Notes under the pieces: generated by a model
What the model was told of the DNA's origin: nothing
The model's database searches: none
What the model saw: the letters and a program-made list of their open reading frames with translations, nothing else
Shown: positions 17,198-24,093 of the stretch, piece after piece
Position numbering within the stretch: the stretch's first letter is position 1
Layout of the letters: the number at the start of each line of letters is the position of its first letter
Made by a program: the position numbers and the translations under genes
Origin: Streptomyces sp. Tu 3180
Lineage (GTDB): Bacteria > Actinomycetota > Actinomycetes > Streptomycetales > Streptomycetaceae
Length of the DNA: 64,000 nt
Direction: 5' to 3'
Assembly: GCF_009852415.1 (NCBI RefSeq)
Contig: NZ_WOXS01000002.1
Span: forward strand, 2,502,501-2,566,500

Positions 17198-17842
17198 TTG
17201 CCCCAGCTACTGAGAGTGCAGAACTTCACCGTCTCGAGCGACGGGATCGGGGCCGGCGAGGAACAGAGCCTCGAGCGTCCCTTCGGCCACGTCGCCCCCG
17301 AGCGGCTGTTCGCCTGGGCCGGCGCCACGGCCAGCTGGCCCACGCGCACCGACCCCGGGGGCACCCGGGGCCTCGACGACTACTTCACCCGGGACTTCTC
17401 GCACAACATCGGCGCCGAGATCATGGGCCGCAACAAGTTCGGGCCCCAGCGCGGGCCCTGGCAGGACCACGAGTGGCGCGGCTGGTGGGGGGAGGAGCCC
17501 CCGTTCCACACCCCCGTGTTCGTCATGACCCACCACCCGCGTCCGTCGTTCACGCTCTCCGACACCACGTTCCACTTCGTCGGCGGCGACCCGGCCGCGG
17601 TCCTGGAGCAGGCCCGGGAGGCGGCGCGGGGCAAGGACGTCCGGCTCGGCGGCGGGGTCACCACCGTCCGGGAGTTCCTCGACGCCGACCTCGTCGACAC
17701 CCTGCACGTGGCGGTCTCTCCGGTGAAGCTCGGGTCCGGGCTGCGCCTGTGGGAGTCCCCCGAAGAGCTGCTCGACCGGTTCCACCTGGAGGTCGTGCCC
17801 AGCCCGAGCGGGATGACCCACCACCTGTTCTGGCGGAGGTGA
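17198..17842 (+). CDS. dihydrofolate-reductase-like protein (RibD C-terminal fold)
   Basis: This 214-aa protein has the RibD_C/DHFR-like fold: VQNFTVSSDGIGAGEEQSLERPFG at the N-terminus, EIMGRNKFGP, a middle VFVMTHHPRPSF and the nucleotide-binding GGGVTTVREFLDADLVDTLHVAVSPVKLGSG. Such proteins are stand-alone reductase relatives with unknown substrates. TTG 17198 was selected because GGGAGGA stands 4-5 bases before it and the conserved start Q-L-L-R-V-Q-N-F follows directly. The open frame continues upstream without a better signal. It lies alone between the glnA terminator and a small membrane protein gene. Confidence 0.85.
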   Translation: MPQLLRVQNFTVSSDGIGAGEEQSLERPFGHVAPERLFAWAGATASWPTRTDPGGTRGLDDYFTRDFSHNIGAEIMGRNKFGPQRGPWQDHEWRGWWGEEPPFHTPVFVMTHHPRPSFTLSDTTFHFVGGDPAAVLEQAREAARGKDVRLGGGVTTVREFLDADLVDTLHVAVSPVKLGSGLRLWESPEELLDRFHLEVVPSPSGMTHHLFWRR

Positions 17843-18003
17843 CACGGGGCGGGCCGTCCGCCGGCCGCGTCCCCGGCCCCGCGGGGCGGTCCACCCGGGC
17901 CGTGGAGGGGGCGGGGCGCCGTGGTGTGTCCGGAACGCTTCTCCCCGCGGGCGCGGAGGGGGATCATCGGTTCCGGCACTGTTGTTCGAGAGAGGGTACG
18001 GGG

Positions 18004-18261
18004 ATGTCCGAGAAGGACGACGAGGAGCGGGAGTTCGACCTCAGGTGGGCGGACGGGGCCGAGTACAAGGAGCCGTCCGCGCGGGCCCGGATGCTCGCCG
18101 CGCGCTGGAGGGACAACCCGCCCGGGCCGGTCCCGTTCCGTCCCGACCCGGAGCACACGGCGTCGTCCGGCCGGTCGTCCTGGGTGTCGACGGCGGTGGT
18201 GCTCGGCTGCGTGGCGGCGGTGATCGTGTTCCTCGGGTACGTCGGCTACCGCCCGTACTGA
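18004..18261 (+). CDS. small single-pass membrane protein
   Basis: This is an 85-aa protein with an acidic cytoplasmic N-terminal part (MSEKDDEEREFDLRWADG), a conserved-looking ARMLAARWRDNPPGPVPFRPD segment and one C-terminal transmembrane helix (residues about 61-80). The start is supported by AGAGAGGG 5-6 bases upstream. I do not recognise a named family. The C-tail topology and short length suggest a small membrane regulator or anchor, but nothing in the neighbourhood indicates the partner. Confidence 0.75.
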   Translation: MSEKDDEEREFDLRWADGAEYKEPSARARMLAARWRDNPPGPVPFRPDPEHTASSGRSSWVSTAVVLGCVAAVIVFLGYVGYRPY

Positions 18262-18288
18262 CGCACGCGCCGCTCCGGCGGCGATGCG

Positions 18289-18324
18289 CCGGCGCCGGGC
18301 GCCCCGCGGGGTGCCCGGCGCCGG
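18289..18324. terminator. bidirectional terminator
   Basis: A 12-bp stem (CCGGCGCCGGGC / GCCCGGCGCCGG) whose 12-base centre is itself nearly self-complementary lies between two convergent small genes. Confidence 0.7.
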
Positions 18325-18347
18325 CCGGTTCCGGTCCTGGCCGGGTG

Positions 18348-18662
18348 TCAGCGGTTGTACCGCATGAACGCGCGCACCATGTGGCAGGTGGTGTCCGACG
18401 GCGGATGCACGCCGATCAGCTCCGCCGCGCTCCGGATCGTCTCGTTGCGCGCCTGGTCGGGCAGGTAGACGCCGGAGTCGAGCAGGGCGATGGCGAGCCG
18501 CATCGCCTTGAGCCGGCGGTTGTGCGTGACGTACCACTCCCGCGGGCGGCCCGCGGGCAGCGGTCGCTTCTCGACCGGCGCGCAGGGCGTCTCCAGCAGG
18601 ACGGGGCGCTTGGCGGTGGACTGGGTGGGCAGGGGCTTCGGCTTGAGTGCGGCAGCGGGCAC
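18348..18662 (-). CDS. conserved hypothetical protein
   Basis: This 104-aa basic protein has a Pro/Lys-rich N-terminus and a compact helical C-terminal part. The C-terminal part contains REWYVTHNRRLKAMRLAIALLDSG, then LPDQARNETIRSAAELIGVHPPSDTTCHMVRAFM. The start decision rests on the ribosome binding site: AGGAGG is directly attached to an ATG at 18668 but stands at the ideal 6 bases from the in-frame GTG at 18662, so GTG is preferred. The segment looks like a genuine protein conserved in Streptomyces, but I know no function for it. No membrane helix or signal peptide is seen. Confidence 0.72.
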   Translation of the reverse strand: MPAAALKPKPLPTQSTAKRPVLLETPCAPVEKRPLPAGRPREWYVTHNRRLKAMRLAIALLDSGVYLPDQARNETIRSAAELIGVHPPSDTTCHMVRAFMRYNR

Positions 18663-19100
18663 GGGCATCCTCCTGTCGCGGTCGGGGCGCCCGCCGGGAT
18701 CCACGACGACCCCGGCGATTCCCTCGAACACTGCTTCCAGTTTACCGCCCGGCACTGACATCCGGAGGTCCGGAGGACCGGGCAAATGCCCAGGTGGACA
18801 AGGGAATTACCGCCCCGTCACGCCCGGTCCGCAAGAGGCGCGTGGGGCGGCGGAAATTCGAGCAGAGCCGGTTCGGCCGGCTCGTCCCCGCCGTGACCGC
18901 TCCCGAGGACGACGGCCCGGCGCGGCGACGCGCGCGGGCGGTCCGGCACGCGTCCTCGGCGCACCGGGGCGGCTCGTTTCGCGCAGGAGGTGACGAGCGC
19001 GGTGTCCGTGCGGTCGACGCCGCCGGGCGAGCCGACGCGGCCGACCGGTGACGGGTTCCTCGTCTGCGCGCGCCACGCGTACGGGCCGGTCCGTTCTTCA

Positions 19101-19127
19101 CCGCCCGCCGGCCGGCACGGCGGGCGG
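19101..19127. terminator. hairpin, possible terminator
   Basis: A 10-bp perfect stem (CCGCCCGCCG and complement) has a 7-base loop. No gene end lies close to it, so its function is uncertain. Confidence 0.35.
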
Positions 19128-19253
19128 CAGCACCTCCTGAGGGTCCCGCCGCGGGCGGCCGGGACACCACCCGCCGGCGCCGGCGAGGACCCCTTGCCGC
19201 GAGGGGCCGCACGGGCACGGGAGCACCGGTGAGGGAGGGGCGCCGCCCGGGCG

Positions 19254-19259
19254 TACCGT
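19254..19259 (+). promoter_or_regulatory. -10 element, probable leaderless promoter
   Basis: TACCGT lies 7 bp before ATG 19267. An in-frame GTG at 19258 overlaps this element and is therefore unlikely to be the start. Confidence 0.5.
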
Positions 19260-19266
19260 GTGCGGC

Positions 19267-19647
19267 ATGGAGATCTGGATCAACCCGGCCTGTTCCAAGT
19301 GCCGCAGCGCCCTCGGCCTGCTCGACGCCGAGGGCGCCGACTACACCGTCCGCCGCTACCTGGAGGAGGTGCCGGGCGAGGACGAGATCCGCGGGGTGCT
19401 GGACCGCCTCGGACTGGAGCCGTGGGACATCACCCGCACCCAGGAGGCCGCCGCGAAGGAGCTCGGGCTCGGGGAGTGGGCGCGCGACGCCGGTACGCGG
19501 GACCGCTGGATCACGGCGCTCGCCGAGCACCCCGTGCTGATCCAGCGCCCGATCATCACCGCGGACGACGGCACGGCGGTCGTGGCCCGCACGGAGGACG
19601 CGGTGCGGGACGCCCTGTCCCGCCGGTCCCCCGGCCCGCACGGCTGA
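19267..19647 (+). CDS. ArsC/Spx-family thioredoxin-fold protein
   Basis: The 126-aa protein belongs to the ArsC (glutaredoxin-coupled arsenate reductase) superfamily. It begins MEIWINPACSKCRSALGLLD, with Cys9 and Cys12 forming a CxxC motif, and carries the conserved LIQRPIITADDGTAVV region. In true arsenate reductases one N-terminal cysteine and the Arg of the QRP segment are catalytic. The extra cysteine resembles Spx-like redox proteins, so arsenate reduction is possible but not shown. No ars genes are nearby. ATG 19267 is preceded by a -10-like TACCGT. Confidence 0.88.
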   Translation: MEIWINPACSKCRSALGLLDAEGADYTVRRYLEEVPGEDEIRGVLDRLGLEPWDITRTQEAAAKELGLGEWARDAGTRDRWITALAEHPVLIQRPIITADDGTAVVARTEDAVRDALSRRSPGPHG

Positions 19648-19771
19648 CGCGCGGCAGCTCGGCGGCCGTGTGACGCAGGTTACTCCGGCCACTTGCCCCG
19701 ACCGCTGAGCAACCCCGTTCGGTATCTCGTACATAGCGGCGTACGCTCCCCTACCTCTTCAGGAGGCGCGC

Positions 19772-20467
19772 ATGTCGCGCAGGAGAACTCTCGGCCCCAG
19801 GAAGAAGCTCGCCCTGCTGGTGAGCGCCGCGACGGTGGCGGGAGGCGGTGCCTTCGTCATGGCGAACACGTCGAACGCCGCGCAGACGCCCACCACCAAG
19901 GCGGCGGCGGACTCGACCGTCTGCCAGGGGCTCGCCACCGCGCTCGGCAACAACCAGAGGTTCATCGAGGGCCAGCGGGCCGCCCCCGACGCGCAGTCCG
20001 AGGCGCGGATCGCCAACCGCGAGGCGGTCATCGAGGAGATCAGGCGCAAGCAGGAGGCGTCCGGGTGCGCGGTGGGGGAGTCGGCTCAGGGCTCCCAGAC
20101 CGCGCAGCCCTCGCAGCCCGCCCCCTCACAGCCCGCCCAGGGCGCCGAGGGCGCCGAGGGCGCCGAGGCGGGCGGTGACGCCGCGCAGAACCCCGGCGGT
20201 GAGGGCGCGGCGGCCTCCGGCGAGCAGGTGTGCAACGGGTCCACCGTCACCCTCTCCGGTGAGGGCGGCGCGCCGGCCGCGTCCAGCAACCAGTTCCCGG
20301 CCGGCACGAAGCTGAAGGTCACCAACCTGGACAACGACAAGTCCACGACGGTGGAGGTCACCTCGGTGTCCGGCAGCTGCGTCCTGCTCAACAACGCGGC
20401 CTTCGAGCAGGTCCGGGAGCCCGGCAAGTTCCTGATCCGCCGGGCCGTGATCGAGAAGGTGGGGTGA
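19772..20467 (+). CDS. secreted protein with C-terminal DPBB/RlpA-like domain
   Basis: The 231-aa precursor has a twin-basic N-terminus (MSRRRTLGPRKK), a hydrophobic core and an AQT-type cleavage site near residue 37. The mature part has an N-terminal helical domain with a Cys pair (STVCQGLATALG; EASGCAVG). A low-complexity linker rich in Gln, Ala, Pro, Ser and Gly (about residues 100-148) follows. The C-terminal domain (CNGSTVTLSG, then FPAGTKLKVTNLDNDKSTTVEVTSVSG) has the strand pattern of double-psi beta-barrel proteins such as RlpA and expansins; this fold assignment is my inference. The start has AGGAGG 6 bases upstream. Confidence 0.82.
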   Translation: MSRRRTLGPRKKLALLVSAATVAGGGAFVMANTSNAAQTPTTKAAADSTVCQGLATALGNNQRFIEGQRAAPDAQSEARIANREAVIEEIRRKQEASGCAVGESAQGSQTAQPSQPAPSQPAQGAEGAEGAEAGGDAAQNPGGEGAAASGEQVCNGSTVTLSGEGGAPAASSNQFPAGTKLKVTNLDNDKSTTVEVTSVSGSCVLLNNAAFEQVREPGKFLIRRAVIEKVG

Positions 20468-20568
20468 CGCCCGGGTCCTTCAGGGTTCGTCAGGGATTCC
20501 CCGGGGCGTCGGCCGGTTCGGGGGGCGGGGCGTGCGGCGCGCACGCCCCGGCTCCGGCCGCCGCCCCG

Positions 20569-20610
20569 GCGGGGGCCCGCCGCTCCCGGCCGGGAGCGGC
20601 GGGCCCCCGC
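20569..20610. terminator. terminator, 42-bp perfect palindrome
   Basis: The 21-base arms 20569-20589 and 20590-20610 are exact complements with no unpaired centre. The palindrome lies about 100 bp after the secreted-protein gene and about 40 bp before the glnII operator. Confidence 0.7.
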
Positions 20611-20652
20611 GCATACGCGCTCACGCCGTGAAGTGGGACACAGCAGGGTCAG

Positions 20653-20690
20653 GTAACACGGGGTTCACATTCGGGCAATGGCCGGGAAAT
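20653..20690 (+). promoter_or_regulatory. GlnR boxes of glnII
   Basis: Four pentamers at exact 6-bp spacing, GTAAC, TTCAC, GCAAT and GAAAT, follow the repeated gTnAc-n6-GaAAc pattern. The outer two fit best. They lie about 100 bp before the glnII start. Confidence 0.75.
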
Positions 20691-20790
20691 CGCCTGTTGA
20701 CACGCTGCCTGGCATCGAGAGCGGCGCCCCAGTGCCGCAGCGCCGCAGCACCCGCACAAGCGCCCAGACCCACCCCGAAGGATGTGGACC

Positions 20791-21819
20791 GTGAGCTTCA
20801 AGGCCGAGTACATCTGGATCGACGGCACCGAGCCGACCGCCAAGCTGCGTTCCAAGACGAAGATCCTGGCCGACGACGCCAAGGGTGGCGAGCTTCCGAT
20901 CTGGGGCTTCGACGGGTCCTCGACCAACCAGGCCAAGGGGCACGCCTCGGACTGCGTGCTCAAGCCGGTCTTCGTCTGCCCCGACCCGATCCGCGGCGGT
21001 GACGACGTCCTGGTGCTGTGCGAGGTCCTCAACACGGACATGACGCCGCACGAGTCCAACACCCGCGCCGCGCTGGCCGAGGTCGCCGAGAAGTTCGCCG
21101 CCCAGGAGCCGATCTTCGGCATCGAGCAGGAGTACACCTTCTTCAAGGACGCCTACCCGCTGGGCTTCCCCAAGGGCGGCTTCCCGGCCCCGCAGGGCGG
21201 CTACTACTGCGGTGTCGGCTCCGACGAGATCTTCGGCCGTGACGTCGTCGAGGCGCACCTGGACAACTGCCTGAAGGCGGGCCTGGGCATCTCCGGCATC
21301 AACGCCGAGGTCATGCCCGGCCAGTGGGAGTTCCAGGTCGGTCCGCTGGCCCCGCTGGAGGTCGCCGACCAGCTGTGGGTGGCCCGCTGGCTGCTCTACC
21401 GCACCGCCGAGGACTTCGGCATCGCCGCCACCCTCGACCCGAAGCCGGTCAAGGGCGACTGGAACGGCGCGGGCGCGCACACCAACTTCTCCACCAAGGC
21501 GATGCGCGAGGGCTACGACGCGATCATCACCGCGTGCGAGTCGCTCGGCGAGGGCTCCAAGCCGCTGGACCACGTCAAGAACTACGGCGCCGGCATCGAC
21601 GACCGCCTCACCGGCCTGCACGAGACCGCCCCGTGGGACAAGTACTCCTACGGCGTGTCCGACCGCGGCGCCTCGGTGCGCATCCCGTGGCAGGTCGAGA
21701 AGGACGGCAAGGGCTACATCGAGGACCGCCGTCCGAACGCCAACGTCGACCCGTACGTGGTGACCCGCCTGCTGGTCGACACGTGCTGCACCGCGCTGGA
21801 GAAGGCCGGCCAGGTCTGA
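20791..21819 (+). CDS. glnII: glutamine synthetase type II
   Basis: This 342-aa enzyme is the eukaryotic-type, octa- or decameric GSII found in Streptomyces and Rhizobiales. Signatures are WGFDGSSTNQAKGHASDC (about residues 39-56), the metal-binding FGIEQEYTFF, NAEVMPGQWEFQVGP and the ATP-binding KPVKGDWNGAGAHTNFSTKAMR. It is not a target of GlnE adenylylation, since the enzyme class lacks the tyrosine loop. GTG 20791 after GAAGGA gives the conserved MSFKAEYIWIDG. An ATG nine bases upstream overlaps the Shine-Dalgarno region. GlnR-type boxes in the promoter indicate induction on nitrogen limitation. A hairpin follows. Confidence 0.98.
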   Translation: MSFKAEYIWIDGTEPTAKLRSKTKILADDAKGGELPIWGFDGSSTNQAKGHASDCVLKPVFVCPDPIRGGDDVLVLCEVLNTDMTPHESNTRAALAEVAEKFAAQEPIFGIEQEYTFFKDAYPLGFPKGGFPAPQGGYYCGVGSDEIFGRDVVEAHLDNCLKAGLGISGINAEVMPGQWEFQVGPLAPLEVADQLWVARWLLYRTAEDFGIAATLDPKPVKGDWNGAGAHTNFSTKAMREGYDAIITACESLGEGSKPLDHVKNYGAGIDDRLTGLHETAPWDKYSYGVSDRGASVRIPWQVEKDGKGYIEDRRPNANVDPYVVTRLLVDTCCTALEKAGQV

Positions 21820-21837
21820 TCCGTCCCGCTCGTCGTC

Positions 21838-21868
21838 AGGGGCGCCCACCGTCACGGTGGGCGCCCCT
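21838..21868. terminator. glnII terminator
   Basis: AGGGGCGCCCACCGT and its exact complement surround a single base, so in practice this is a 13-bp stem with a 5-base loop. It starts 18 bp after the glnII stop. Confidence 0.8.
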
Positions 21869-22042
21869 CGCGTTGCCGGTGGGCGTGCCACCGCGGGGGC
21901 ACGGACCTCGGCGGGGCCTCGCCGTCCGGGCCGGGCCGGAGGCGCGGGACGGCCGGCGGGGCGTCGGGTCCGGGCCACGCCCGCACGTCCACGCAGTGAG
22001 AGGGGGGCTCCGGCCGGGGGCGGCGTCTGCTTCAATGGGGTC

Positions 22043-22165
22043 ATGGTCGGCTTCCGGAAGTACCTCGTGACGGGTCGTCACGACCTCGAGCCCTTCTGGC
22101 CTTCCCGTCAGCACGACGACTTCGACCGGGTGTGTTGTCGCGCGTCGAACGCGCCGGCCCGGTAG
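22043..22165 (+). CDS. small Cys-containing protein downstream of glnII
   Basis: This 40-codon frame encodes a peptide starting MVGFRKYLVTGRHDLEPFW, with an aromatic/charged middle and RVCCRASNAPAR at the end. About 85% of third codon positions are G or C, while the amino acid composition is not that of random GC-rich DNA, so I think it is real. No Shine-Dalgarno sequence is present. The TTCAAT 6 bp before the ATG resembles the leaderless promoters seen elsewhere in the window. The double-Cys end is reminiscent of short regulatory leader peptides, but no function can be given. Confidence 0.5.
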   Translation: MVGFRKYLVTGRHDLEPFWPSRQHDDFDRVCCRASNAPAR

Positions 22166-22291
22166 GAGCCGCACACCCCGGCCTTCGCCCGGCGCGAACC
22201 GCGTACGTCCCTCGACGAGCCCGCCACGAACGCGCGGCCGTCGACCCACCCGACGAGCGACGACCCCTTCGCGCGAAAGAGCTGACGTCCC

Positions 22292-22918
22292 ATGGCGACC
22301 CCCCGTTCCCTTTCCTCGGCCTCCCCCGTCCCCGCGCCCCTCCCCCCGAACGGTCATCCCCGGCACCGGCTGCGTGCCGTCGACCGCGACGACGACCGGG
22401 GCCTCTCCTCCCCGAACGCGGTCGGGGGCCCGGTGCCGGCCGCCGCGGACCTGCTGCCGCCGGGCGCCACCTGGCTGCCCGCGCCGCAGCACAGCCTGCC
22501 CGTCCTGCCCGGGCACCCCCCGATGGTCGGCTACCTGGTGCTGGTCCCCGCCGACCAGCAGCCGCCGTTCCCGGTGGCGCTGCCGGACCAGGCCGGGGCC
22601 GCCGGCGACGAACCCGGCGGCGACCCGCTGATCCGCGTCGACACCGTGCGGCGCTCCGCCGAGGTGGACGGGCGGCAACTCGACCTCACCTACCTGGAGT
22701 TCGAGCTGCTGGCGCATCTCGTGGCGCACCCGGGCCGGGTGCACACCCGCGAGCACCTGGTCGGCACGGTGTGGGGCTACGGCCACGTGGGCGACGGCCG
22801 CACCGTCGACGTCCACATCGCCCGGCTGCGCCGCAAGCTCGGCGCCGGACACCGGGACGCGATCCGCACGGTGCGCCGGGTCGGCTACCAGTACCTGCCG
22901 CCGGACGGGCGCCGGTGA
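22292..22918 (+). CDS. glnRII: OmpR-type winged-helix regulator, GlnRII-like
   Basis: The 208-aa protein carries a C-terminal trans_reg_C winged helix (residues about 115-205; LDLTYLEFELLAHLVAHPGRVHTREHL, then GRTVDVHIARLRRKLGAG and RTVRRVGYQYLP). The N-terminal half is Pro-rich and lacks any recognisable receiver aspartate, so it is an OmpR-class DNA-binding protein without a phosphorylation domain. Its place two genes after glnII corresponds to GlnRII (SCO2213) of S. coelicolor, which binds nitrogen-gene promoters next to GlnR. I use the symbol on that positional and domain basis. ATG 22292 has only a weak GAAAGAG ribosome binding site. Confidence 0.68.
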   Translation: MATPRSLSSASPVPAPLPPNGHPRHRLRAVDRDDDRGLSSPNAVGGPVPAAADLLPPGATWLPAPQHSLPVLPGHPPMVGYLVLVPADQQPPFPVALPDQAGAAGDEPGGDPLIRVDTVRRSAEVDGRQLDLTYLEFELLAHLVAHPGRVHTREHLVGTVWGYGHVGDGRTVDVHIARLRRKLGAGHRDAIRTVRRVGYQYLPPDGRR

Positions 22919-22975
22919 CCGGCCGGTCCGGTCTGCCGACGGCAGATTCGCCTTCCCCCGCACCGCCGGACCGGG

Positions 22976-22981
22976 CAGAGT
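22976..22981 (+). promoter_or_regulatory. -10 element, probable leaderless promoter
   Basis: CAGAGT stands 7 bp before ATG 22989. No Shine-Dalgarno sequence is seen. Confidence 0.5.
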
Positions 22982-22988
22982 CACCGGC

Positions 22989-24041
22989 ATGAGACTTCTG
23001 ATGCTGGGTGGTACGGAGTTCGTGGGCCGGGCCGTCGTCGAGGCGGCCCTCGGCCGGGGCTGGGAGGTGACCGTCCTCCACCGGGGGCGGCACGAGGCCC
23101 CGCCGGGCGTGCGGACGCTGCTGGGCGACCGCACCGCGCCCGACGGCCTGGCGGCGCTCGAGGAGGACCCCGGCGCGTGGGACGTCGTCGTCGACACCTG
23201 GTCGGCCGCCCCGCGCGCGGTGCGGGACGCGGCGCGGCTGCTGCGGGGCCGCGCCGGGCGGTACGTGTACGTGTCGAGCTGCTCGGTGTACGCCTGGGCC
23301 CCGCCCGCCGGGTACACCGAGCGGGCCCCCGTGGTGGAGGGGGCGTCCGCGGACGCCGACCGGACGGATTACGCCCGGGACAAGCGCGGCGGCGAGCTGG
23401 CCGTCCTGGACGCGTTCGGCGCGGACCGGTCGGTGCTGGTGCGGGCCGGGCTGATCCTCGGGCCGTACGAGAACGTGGGCCGGCTGCCCTGGTGGCTGAC
23501 CCGGATGGCGCGCGGCGGCCCGGTGCTCGCCCCGGGGCCGCGTGACCTGCCGCTCCAGTACGTCGACGTCCGCGATCTCGCCGCGTGGATCCTCGGCGCG
23601 GCCGAGCAGGGGCTGAGCGGGCCGTACAACCTGATCTCCCCGCAGGGGCACACGACGACCGGCGAGCTGCTCCGGGCGTGCGCCGAGGTGACCGGCGGCG
23701 CGGCCGAGCTGCGGTGGACCGAGCCCGAGGTGATCCTCGGGGCGGGCATCGAGCCGTGGACGCAGCTGCCGGTGTGGGTGCCGCCGGGCAGCGACCTGCA
23801 CGACGCGCTGCACTCCGCGGACGTCTCCCGGGCGGTCGCGACCGGGCTGCGCTGCCGGCCGGTCGCCGAGACCGTGGCCGACACCTGGCGCTGGCTCCGG
23901 GACATCGGCGGCACCGCGCCCCGGCGCCCGGACCGGACGGACAAGGGACTGGACCCGGAGGTGGAGGCGAAGGTGCTGGGGAGTGCCGGGGGGACCGAGG
24001 GCGCCGGGAGTGCCGGGGGTGTAGGCAGCACCACCCCCTGA
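22989..24041 (+). CDS. NAD-dependent epimerase/reductase (extended SDR)
   Basis: The 350-aa protein starts with the nucleotide motif LMLGGTEFVGRAVV (residues about 4-17) and has VVDTWSAAPRAV, VYVSSCSVYAW and a YARDK sequence carrying the SDR Tyr-xxx-Lys pair. The C-terminal part (QLPVWVPPGSDLHDALHSADVSRAVATGLRCRP) is typical of the actinobacterial reductase-like NAD-dependent epimerase group. Its substrate is not known. The last 40 residues are Gly/Ser/Thr-rich and probably disordered. The start is preceded by CAGAGT at 7 bp. It lies 52 bp before the histidine kinase gene, but there is no sign of a functional link. Confidence 0.88.
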   Translation: MRLLMLGGTEFVGRAVVEAALGRGWEVTVLHRGRHEAPPGVRTLLGDRTAPDGLAALEEDPGAWDVVVDTWSAAPRAVRDAARLLRGRAGRYVYVSSCSVYAWAPPAGYTERAPVVEGASADADRTDYARDKRGGELAVLDAFGADRSVLVRAGLILGPYENVGRLPWWLTRMARGGPVLAPGPRDLPLQYVDVRDLAAWILGAAEQGLSGPYNLISPQGHTTTGELLRACAEVTGGAAELRWTEPEVILGAGIEPWTQLPVWVPPGSDLHDALHSADVSRAVATGLRCRPVAETVADTWRWLRDIGGTAPRRPDRTDKGLDPEVEAKVLGSAGGTEGAGSAGGVGSTTP

Positions 24042-24081
24042 CCGGGGGGCTCGGCCCAGTGACCCGGGCACGGCGCCCGGC

Positions 24082-24087
24082 CAGACT
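24082..24087 (+). promoter_or_regulatory. -10 element, probable leaderless promoter
   Basis: CAGACT lies 6 bp before ATG 24094. Confidence 0.55.
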
Positions 24088-24093
24088 TGTGCC

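Larger units (their letters stand above)
18663..19266. other. gene-free stretch
   Basis: These roughly 600 bases hold the promoter side of the minus-strand gene at 18348-18662 and of the ArsC-like gene. Several open frames exist on both strands, but none has a ribosome binding site or recognisable protein features. The compositions are Arg/Pro/Ala-rich, as expected from GC-rich non-coding DNA. A 10-bp hairpin occurs at 19101-19127. A decayed gene cannot be excluded. Confidence 0.5.
20468..20790. promoter_or_regulatory. glnII upstream region
   Basis: This 323-base stretch contains a 42-bp perfect palindrome at 20569-20610, probably the terminator of the secreted-protein gene, and GlnR-type repeats at 20653-20690. 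The glnII promoter itself must lie between about 20650 and 20780. No gene is supported. Confidence 0.6.

Noticed and set aside
18786..19240. Several open frames on both strands in the roughly 600-bp gap before the ArsC-like gene.
   Set aside because: None has start signals, balanced amino acid composition or a known motif.
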